From the NCBI GenBank assembly GCA_041639705.1, contig JBEQBT010000032.1, forward strand, positions 1 through 19,720: 19,720 bases of DNA, in the 5' to 3' direction. This DNA is from JARDZI01 sp041639705. Its GTDB lineage: Bacteria > Bacillota > Clostridia > Clostridiales > Caloramatoraceae. A model generated the notes under the pieces. That model did no database searches, had not been told where the DNA came from, and saw only the letters and a program-made list of their open reading frames with translations. Below are positions 13,889 through 19,720 of the stretch, piece by piece (position 1 is the stretch's first letter; the number at the start of each line of letters is the position of its first letter). The translations under genes were made by a program, and so were the position numbers.

Positions 13889-14154
13889 CCCATATCCTTC
13901 ATCTTTTTAATTGGAATATTTGCAACTAATGCAGGAACATCATTTCCCCGCTCTCCTGATCTAGTTAGCTTTATCTCAAGGCCCTTTTGATCAATTTCAG
14001 CATAGTGTGATATTACCTTTATTATGTCACCTTTAATCATTTCCAGGAATTGCGGGGATACATTTGCTCTATCATGTATTAATATAAGCTTTAATCTATC
14101 CTTTGCAACATCCTTAGATGGAGGCTCCTTACTAAACAATTTAAATAAATCCAT
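13882..14154 (-). CDS. minE: Cell division topological specificity factor MinE
   Basis: MinE stimulates MinD ATPase and drives MinCD away from mid-cell, freeing that site for FtsZ. The 90-residue protein has the N-terminal membrane-binding segment (MDLFKLFSK), the MinD-contact region KDRLKLILIHDRANVSPQFLE (about residues 18-38) and the C-terminal topological-specificity domain with GLEIKLTRSG. A clean AAGGAGGGA ribosome binding site precedes the ATG, and it starts 12 bases after minD. B. subtilis has no MinE; its presence here is typical of many clostridia. The stop codon lies inside the operon terminator. Confidence 0.97.
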   Translation of the reverse strand: MDLFKLFSKEPPSKDVAKDRLKLILIHDRANVSPQFLEMIKGDIIKVISHYAEIDQKGLEIKLTRSGERGNDVPALVANIPIKKMKDMGR

Positions 14155-14165
14155 GCTATCCCTCC

Positions 14166-14963
14166 TTATCTCCTAAAAAATAATTTCTTTATTGAAGCTA
14201 AAAATCCAGTTTCTTCATCCTCAAGATTTAAAAATGGCACATCCTGACCCATTAGCCTCTTAGCAATATTTCTATATGCTTGTCCTGCTTTAGAATCATT
14301 GTCAGTTACTGCTGGTTCTCCTCTATTAGTTGAAATTACAATTCTTTCATCATCTGGTACAATTCCTAGAAGTTTAATTGCTAATATATCCGTCATATCA
14401 TCAATATTTAACATTTCACCTTTTTTAGTCATTTCATGTCTTATTCTATTTACTATTAATTGATGATCTTCAAATCCTTTTGCTTCAAGCTTTCCAATTA
14501 TTCTATCAGCATCTCTTACAGCTGAAACCTCTGGAGTTGTAACAACTATAGCTTGGTCTGCTCCTGCAACTGCATTTTCAAATCCATGTTCGATTCCAGC
14601 CGGGCAGTCAATAATTATAAAGTCAAAGTCTTTCTTTAGATTATCAATAAGCTCAAGCATCTGTTCTGGATTAACAGCAGTTTTATCCTTGGTTTGTGCT
14701 GTAGGCAGTAAAAATAAATTATCGAATCTTTTATCTTTAATTAATGCTTGCTTTAGCCTACATGTTCCTTCTACAACATCAACAAGATTATATACGATTC
14801 TATTTTCAAGTCCTAGATGCAGATCTAAGTTTCTAAGTCCAGTATCAGCATCTACTAAACAAACCTTATTGCCCTCCATAGCAAGGGCTGTACCAACATT
14901 TGCAGTAGTAGTAGTTTTTCCTACTCCGCCTTTACCTGATGTAACAACTATAGAAGTTCCCAT
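14166..14963 (-). CDS. minD: Septum site-determining ATPase MinD
   Basis: MinD is a membrane-cycling ATPase that recruits MinC. The 265-residue protein has the deviant Walker A motif KGGVGKTT (residues 11-18, with the signature lysine K11), the VDADTGLRNLDLHLGLE switch region (about 37-53), and IIIDCPAGIEHGFENA. At the C-terminus FLASIKKLFFRR forms the amphipathic membrane-targeting helix. The ATG has TGGAGGGA upstream and follows minC by 17 bases. It is the middle gene of a standard minCDE operon. Confidence 0.98.
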   Translation of the reverse strand: MGTSIVVTSGKGGVGKTTTTANVGTALAMEGNKVCLVDADTGLRNLDLHLGLENRIVYNLVDVVEGTCRLKQALIKDKRFDNLFLLPTAQTKDKTAVNPEQMLELIDNLKKDFDFIIIDCPAGIEHGFENAVAGADQAIVVTTPEVSAVRDADRIIGKLEAKGFEDHQLIVNRIRHEMTKKGEMLNIDDMTDILAIKLLGIVPDDERIVISTNRGEPAVTDNDSKAGQAYRNIAKRLMGQDVPFLNLEDEETGFLASIKKLFFRR

Positions 14964-14980
14964 TCAAAATCCCTCCATAT

Positions 14981-15601
14981 TTAAATGTATTTATTCGGTA
15001 AATAGGGTTCTACGATTATTGCGTTATCCTTAATCATTGCAATTTCAGGTGTCTTTGGCTTTTCATAATTATCATCTGGGGCTCTTACAATTATATCTGC
15101 AATTCTTAGAATAGAAGGTTGCAAAATATATGCTGACACAAAAGCACGTGTATTACCCGTATAACCTGCATGAGCAATTCCTCTAAGTACACCCATAATT
15201 ACTATATTACCTGCAGCAATTATTTCACCGCCTGAATTAACATCTCCAATTACTACAACATTTCCATTAAAATTCACTCTTTGACCAGACCTTATGGAAT
15301 TTTTTACAAATTTTGTTTTACCTTCATATATACCGTTAAATACCTTTTCACTTTTTTCTAAAAATTCCTTACTTTGAAAGGATGTATTAATTCCAAAAGA
15401 GTCCTTAAGTATTTTTTCAAGATCTGTATAGCTGGATGAAGCTAATTTGACCTGATCTATTATAAGCATATTACACCCAGTAAAAAAGCTTTTTGAGTGT
15501 TCAATCTTTTTTAATAGTTCTTCCTTAATATCCTCATAATTTCCATAATTAATATAGGCAGTTAATCCATCCTTACTTCCTTTAATCGTAACTAAACTCA
15601 T
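14981..15601 (-). CDS. minC: Septum site-determining protein MinC
   Basis: MinC blocks FtsZ assembly away from mid-cell. The 206-residue protein has an N-terminal FtsZ-inhibiting domain and a C-terminal beta-helix domain that binds MinD. The latter is seen in RSGQRVNFNGNVVVIGDVNSG, GEIIAAGNIVIMGVLRGIAH and AGYTGNTRAFVSAYILQPS. Length and domain order are normal. The ATG has TTTGGAGGTAGG upstream. It is the first gene of minCDE, starting after the mrdA terminator, so the promoter should lie at 15602-15760. That stretch is very AT-rich, and I could not pick a convincing -35/-10 pair. Confidence 0.97.
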   Translation of the reverse strand: MSLVTIKGSKDGLTAYINYGNYEDIKEELLKKIEHSKSFFTGCNMLIIDQVKLASSSYTDLEKILKDSFGINTSFQSKEFLEKSEKVFNGIYEGKTKFVKNSIRSGQRVNFNGNVVVIGDVNSGGEIIAAGNIVIMGVLRGIAHAGYTGNTRAFVSAYILQPSILRIADIIVRAPDDNYEKPKTPEIAMIKDNAIIVEPYLPNKYI

Positions 15602-15763
15602 TGCCTACCTCCAAATACCCTTACTTTTTATTATTCTTCATAATATTTAAATTTCCTTCTAATGTGATTAAATTATTTAGTAAAACTAAAAAAAATATTA
15701 ACACGATATGCTAATATAACTATATTAACATACAAATGTTTATAAAAATATAGAATTTTCTTG

Positions 15764-15818
15764 TTTTATCGACAAAATAAAAAATCCCTGTTAAGGATTT
15801 TTTATTTTGTCGATAAAA
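15764..15818 (-). terminator. 24-bp perfect hairpin terminator after mrdA
   Basis: A perfect 24-bp inverted repeat (15764-15787 with 15795-15818) with a 7-base loop starts 18 bases after the mrdA stop. The inner part, AAAAAATCC paired with GGATTTTTT, is a standard terminator stem with a T-run and works in either direction. The outer arms each contain TTTGTCGATAAA, an unusual extension. Confidence 0.85.
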
Positions 15819-15836
15819 ATTTTAATTTTTATGTTT

Positions 15837-18314
15837 TTATGGAGTCTTGGACGTATCTGAAATATTAAAATATTGATCATATACCTCTTTAACAGCCCTT
15901 GCAACGTAATTACCATGTCCTCCATCATAAACAACTGCAATAACAACTATTTCTGGATTGTCATAGGGTGCAAAGCCAGCAAACCATCCATATGCTTCTC
16001 TTCCCATTTCCCCAGGATTCTTGCTAAATTGGGCACTTCCAGTTTTACCTCCGGTTTCGATAGGATAATTTTTAAATACAACTGAAGCAGTTCCGCCCTC
16101 TTCGTTAACTTTTTTCATTCCCTCTTTAAGAACATTTATGTAATCTTTATTTAAGTTTAATTTTGTTATTACTTCAGGTTCAAAATCCTTTTTTAAAGTT
16201 CCATCAGGATTTCGAACTTGTTTTATAAGATGAGATTTATATCTTGTTCCTCCATTCACTAATGTAGCAATACCTTGAGCCATTTGAAGAGGAGTCAAGT
16301 AGGTTGCCCCCTGTCCAATTGCAGTAATTAGCGGGTCTCCAGGTCTAGAGGATTCAGTATCAAAATTATTGATTTCTCTTATTACTAATTTTTGTGCCTT
16401 GTCATTAATAATTCCAATAGTAGTCAATTTTGATATATACTCTGATTCAATAGCCGCTTTAATTTTGCTTTTATCAGTTATACCTAATGCTTTGTAATTT
16501 TCCTCATCATATTGTTCAAAACCATTTATAAACATTTGCACAATTGTCTTATAATCCTCTGTTTCTTCTGTTAAAGTATATCCACCATAATTAGCCTCAG
16601 CTAATTTTTCAATTAAATTCCTCATTTTAGAGTTAATATATGAAAGTTTATATTCCTTAGGACTTCCAACAGTACCTGTACTTTCATATATTTCTATTCC
16701 AGTGGAGGGTCTTGCATTTGTCAAAGGATCTCTTCCAAGTCCAAATTTTGCTGCCCATTCTCCTAGCTTATCATACCCTAACCTTCTTCCCATTTCATAG
16801 AAGAAAATGTTACAGGATACCTGAATGGCTTCTGCAATATTAACTGCACCATGTGTTCTTCCGTAGTCATCGTATAGCCAGCATTTACCTGCAAAACCAG
16901 GCACGATCTTATATATTCCAGTATCAACTATTTTCTCGTTTGCAGTTACTTTATTATCTGTAAGAGCTGCAATTCCTGTAAACATCTTAAAGGTTGAACC
17001 TGGTGGTGCTGTTCCCTGTGTTGCATAATTAAACATAGGCAATGGTAATGTTTCAAAGGGATCCTTCAAATCAGGTAAAAATAGTTTATTATAAATTTCA
17101 GGATCCTTTATTCCTCCGGTTTCAGCAAAAAGATTTGGGTCAAATCCTGGGCGACTTACAAGTGCAAGTATCTCCCCATTATTTGCATCCAGTACTACAA
17201 GCGCTCCCCTGTTTGCATTCGGATATTTCTCAGTAGAGCTATATTTCCCGTCCCGAATATCCTGCATCATTTGATCAAATGCTTTTTCTGCAACCTGTTG
17301 AAGCTTCATATCAATAGTTGTTATAACAGTATCTCCAGGAATAGGATCCCTCCATGAGGTCTCCTCTATTACCTTACCAAATTTATCAACTTTAACATAT
17401 TTTACCCCAGGCTCTCCTCTAAGCTGTATATTTAATTCTCTGTTATTTTCTAAAACCTTCTCAAGCCTGTCCTTGCCTATTAACTCTCTATTAACATCAT
17501 AACCAATTCTCTCATACTCTTCAGTATTGCTGCTAATCCTACCCATATAACCTATAAAAGCAGAGCCTACCTCTTTATATGGATAATATCTAAGTGGTGC
17601 TACCTCGCAAGTTATTCCTTCCAAAACAGAACTTTTATTTTGTATTTCAAATGCAGTTTCCTTTTTTACATTGTTTGCAATATAAATGGTTTCATATTGC
17701 TTATATGCTATTCCCTTGATAGCATCTCTTGCTACAACAACCTTATGGAGAATATCAACAGAAATATCATATGTGTTTTCATACTGACCATTATTATAGT
17801 TCTTTATTAATTCATACTTCTCAGCAAGCTTAAAAAAAGTATCCTTGGCTTTTAAATTAATATCTAGAGAATTTGAATTTTTAAAATCATTTGCTTTTTT
17901 ATCAATAATAGTTTTATTTTTTGTATTAAAATTGAAAACAAATTCATTAGTTACCCCATCATAATTAATAGGAAATGCTTCAGTGTTTATTTTATCCTTA
18001 TCATTATTTTTAAAAACTATCTTTAGTGTATCAATCAAAGCCTTATTTATAACATCATTTCCTCGTTTTTCAAGTGAAAGAGAGTATATAACATTAAAAC
18101 TTTGAATGTTTGTTGCAATTTTAATACCATTTCTGTCAAGAATATCACCTCTAGGAGGAAGTTCAGCAATATCCTTTTCTGCCCTCGCATCTGCTACTCC
18201 CCTATAGTATTCTCCGTTTAGTAATTGTAAATAAAAAAGCCGTGAGAGAAGTATTCCAAATACAAATATAACTATTATTGTAAAAGCTGTCATTCTGGTA
18301 AATTTATTTTTCAT
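15837..18314 (-). CDS. mrdA: Penicillin-binding protein 2 (MrdA), elongation transpeptidase
   Basis: This class B PBP cross-links peptidoglycan during elongation with RodA and MreCD. Residues are numbered from an upstream ATG at 18326. It has one N-terminal membrane anchor (about 13-32), a pedestal domain containing PPRGDILDRNG (57-67) and RYYPYKEVGSAFIGYMG, and a transpeptidase domain with S444-TFK, S504-CN and K761-TG. About 110 residues (roughly 550-660) rich in charged residues are inserted between the SCN and KTG motifs; similar insertions occur in clostridial PBP2. I preferred the ATG at 18312-18314 (825 residues) because AGGATGAT lies seven bases before it, whereas the upstream ATG has its ribosome binding site too close. 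It follows mreD closely and ends at a long hairpin. Confidence 0.93.
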   Translation of the reverse strand: MKNKFTRMTAFTIIVIFVFGILLSRLFYLQLLNGEYYRGVADARAEKDIAELPPRGDILDRNGIKIATNIQSFNVIYSLSLEKRGNDVINKALIDTLKIVFKNNDKDKINTEAFPINYDGVTNEFVFNFNTKNKTIIDKKANDFKNSNSLDINLKAKDTFFKLAEKYELIKNYNNGQYENTYDISVDILHKVVVARDAIKGIAYKQYETIYIANNVKKETAFEIQNKSSVLEGITCEVAPLRYYPYKEVGSAFIGYMGRISSNTEEYERIGYDVNRELIGKDRLEKVLENNRELNIQLRGEPGVKYVKVDKFGKVIEETSWRDPIPGDTVITTIDMKLQQVAEKAFDQMMQDIRDGKYSSTEKYPNANRGALVVLDANNGEILALVSRPGFDPNLFAETGGIKDPEIYNKLFLPDLKDPFETLPLPMFNYATQGTAPPGSTFKMFTGIAALTDNKVTANEKIVDTGIYKIVPGFAGKCWLYDDYGRTHGAVNIAEAIQVSCNIFFYEMGRRLGYDKLGEWAAKFGLGRDPLTNARPSTGIEIYESTGTVGSPKEYKLSYINSKMRNLIEKLAEANYGGYTLTEETEDYKTIVQMFINGFEQYDEENYKALGITDKSKIKAAIESEYISKLTTIGIINDKAQKLVIREINNFDTESSRPGDPLITAIGQGATYLTPLQMAQGIATLVNGGTRYKSHLIKQVRNPDGTLKKDFEPEVITKLNLNKDYINVLKEGMKKVNEEGGTASVVFKNYPIETGGKTGSAQFSKNPGEMGREAYGWFAGFAPYDNPEIVVIAVVYDGGHGNYVARAVKEVYDQYFNISDTSKTP

Positions 18315-18332
18315 AATATAAATCATCCTATC

Positions 18333-18845
18333 TTAAAATTTCCAATCCTGCTTTAACAATTTGCTGTCGTTATATTTTAAAATTATCATATAAATGATTA
18401 TGCTGATAAATGAGTTATAGAAGCTTTCTATTAAGTTTCTTTCTAACGCAAATTTAGAGAAATCGTATTTGTAGGACAGTAAATAAAAGAAAGCAAAGCT
18501 AATAAGCCCTTTTAAATAAGTCCCTCCGAAATTAATGAAAACAGGCACAATTATAGAATCCTTATAAATTCTTTTTTGAATTTTACCTACTATGTATGCA
18601 GCTAAAATATATACTATTGTGTTAATACCAAATACACCGGGAAAAAAGGAATCCCTAACAATGCCAGTAAAAAGAGCTATTGCAATACTTTCTACTTCAT
18701 TTCTTATAAGCGAGAAACAAACTATATAAACAAATACAATATCTGGTACTACTCCTAAAATGTCAAAACGCCATAGAAATGCATGCTGAATAATAATAAG
18801 TAAAATAGAAATTAAAAATAGCACTGGGAATTTTTTCACTGTCAT
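18333..18845 (-). CDS. mreD: Rod shape-determining protein MreD
   Basis: MreD is a small polytopic membrane protein of the elongation complex. The 170-residue product is almost wholly hydrophobic with five or so predicted helices. It carries the family stretch FDILGVVPDIVFVYIVCFSL near the N-terminus and TGIVRDSFFPGVFGINTIVY in the middle. It lies between mreC and mrdA, has an AAAGGAGTA ribosome binding site and is certainly co-transcribed. Sequence conservation in this family is low; synteny and the two motifs make the call. Confidence 0.93.
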   Translation of the reverse strand: MTVKKFPVLFLISILLIIIQHAFLWRFDILGVVPDIVFVYIVCFSLIRNEVESIAIALFTGIVRDSFFPGVFGINTIVYILAAYIVGKIQKRIYKDSIIVPVFINFGGTYLKGLISFAFFYLLSYKYDFSKFALERNLIESFYNSFISIIIYMIILKYNDSKLLKQDWKF

Positions 18846-18867
18846 TACTCCTTTAAGAAAACAATTA

Positions 18868-19701
18868 TTATTTAATTATAACCATTACCTTTTCTACTCT
18901 TGAAAAATTAACTACAGGTTTTATATAAGCTGATTTTACAAGGTTTGGTTTCTCATCCTCAATTCTTTCTATAAAACCTATTAATATGTCTTGAGGCATA
19001 ACACTGTTTTCATTATTTAAAATATTTGACGTTACAACGGCATCTCCTACATTAGCTTTAGTATCAATAGGTAAATAGTTAATTTTAGATTCACTTTTAG
19101 AACCATTTGAACTAACCCCAGATAACATTCCATCCTCTCCTGTTGATGATATCTTAACTGGAATATTTGCTTTCTCATCAATAATGGTTATTACCTTGGA
19201 AGTTGAATTCGTAGTTTCAATTACCTGTCCTATTAGCCCTTGGCTATTTATTACATATTGGTCCTTATGAATCCCATCTGCTTCTCCAACATCAAGTAAA
19301 AGAATATTAAACCAATTTTCTCCTACCTTGCCGATTACATTAGCACCCTTCAGAGTCAGTTCAGGATGGGAATTTTTAAATTTTAGTATATTGTTCATTT
19401 CCTCATTTTCTCGTTTGAACCTATCATAATCAACTAATTTTTCATGCAGTCCGTCTAACTCTAATTTTAGTTGAGTATTTTCCTTTCGAGTTGAAGAAAT
19501 AGAAGTAATGAAATAAAATATATTGCTTATTCTTTGTCCTGCTATATAAAAATATTTTTGCACAGGAGCAACAGTTGCAGTTATTGCTTCTTGAATTGTT
19601 CCTGTATTACTTTTTTTACTGGCAGTGTAGCCTATAAATATTGTAAAGGCAAGACAAAGAACAAGTACTATTGTTAGTAACTTGTTCTTTAAAAAATCCA
19701 T
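18868..19701 (-). CDS. mreC: Rod shape-determining protein MreC
   Basis: MreC is a bitopic scaffold outside the membrane that activates PBP2-RodA. The 277-residue protein has a membrane anchor at about residues 7-25, a coiled coil at about 70-105 (RKENTQLKLELDGLHEKL), and the two-lobed beta domain with VIGKVGENWFNILLLDVGEADG and VINSQGLIGQVIE. The ATG at 19699-19701 has GAAGGGAT upstream. The gene ends 22 bases before mreD. mreB is expected just beyond the right edge, but only 19 bases remain there, so neither it nor the promoter can be seen. Confidence 0.96.
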   Translation of the reverse strand: MDFLKNKLLTIVLVLCLAFTIFIGYTASKKSNTGTIQEAITATVAPVQKYFYIAGQRISNIFYFITSISSTRKENTQLKLELDGLHEKLVDYDRFKRENEEMNNILKFKNSHPELTLKGANVIGKVGENWFNILLLDVGEADGIHKDQYVINSQGLIGQVIETTNSTSKVITIIDEKANIPVKISSTGEDGMLSGVSSNGSKSESKINYLPIDTKANVGDAVVTSNILNNENSVMPQDILIGFIERIEDEKPNLVKSAYIKPVVNFSRVEKVMVIIK

Positions 19702-19720
19702 CTAATCCCTTCCCTCTATC

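Noticed and set aside
14689..15033. Plus-strand open frame opposite the minD start
   Set aside because: It is antisense to the conserved Walker A region and has no ribosome binding site or family resemblance.
15602..15763. Promoter for minC (TTGTAT and AT-rich -10 options)
   Set aside because: Several poor pairings exist and none is clearly better than chance in this AT-rich stretch, although a promoter must exist after the terminator.

Overview
The window looks like a chromosomal segment from an AT-rich, endospore-forming Firmicute of the class Clostridia. The base composition is low in G+C apart from structured RNAs. Shine-Dalgarno sequences are strong (AGGAGG type), several starts are TTG or GTG, and sporulation genes sit inside a housekeeping cluster. 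All 22 protein genes lie on the minus strand, so transcription runs from high to low coordinates. There is no sign of a prophage, plasmid or gene-cargo island.

In transcription order: (1) mreC, mreD and mrdA (PBP2) encode cell elongation and end at a 24-bp perfect hairpin (15764-15818). (2) minC, minD and minE encode septum placement and end at a terminator that overlaps the minE stop (13857-13888). (3) A 333-bp gene-free stretch (13549-13881) is packed with perfect hairpins and ends in an extended -10 promoter for rodA, followed by mgsA and a terminator (12032-12058). (4) A SpoIVFA-like M23 protein and the SpoIVFB intramembrane protease are followed by two linked radical-SAM-associated genes and an RNase E/G. 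(5) A consensus sigma-A promoter and a GC-rich structured leader drive rplU-rpmA, closed by a terminator (5621-5645). (6) A Spo0B-like gene, a small inverted-repeat element, obgE and yhbY end at a terminator (3096-3137). (7) nadD, yqeK, an LCP-family protein gene and rsfS follow, and a possible T-box leader for the next gene outside the window begins at the left edge.

The order is the Bacillus subtilis mre-min-spoIVF-rplU/rpmA-spo0B-obg locus joined to the nadD-yqeK-rsfS locus, with clostridial additions (minE, mrdA, rodA, mgsA, the radical SAM pair, rng). The genes serve wall elongation, division-site choice, pro-sigma-K processing during sporulation, ribosome assembly and hibernation, and NAD synthesis.

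The points most worth a second look are: the uncharacterised radical SAM pair coupled to a ribonuclease that lacks its zinc-link cysteines; L27 without the Firmicute N-terminal extension, together with absence of the prp protease gene from its usual slot; a SpoIVFA-position protein that keeps a complete set of LytM zinc-site residues; a Spo0B-like phosphotransferase with its histidine in a clostridial setting; and the hairpin cluster at 13741-13831. I found no convincing wholly new multi-gene system; the radical SAM/RNase module is the nearest candidate.
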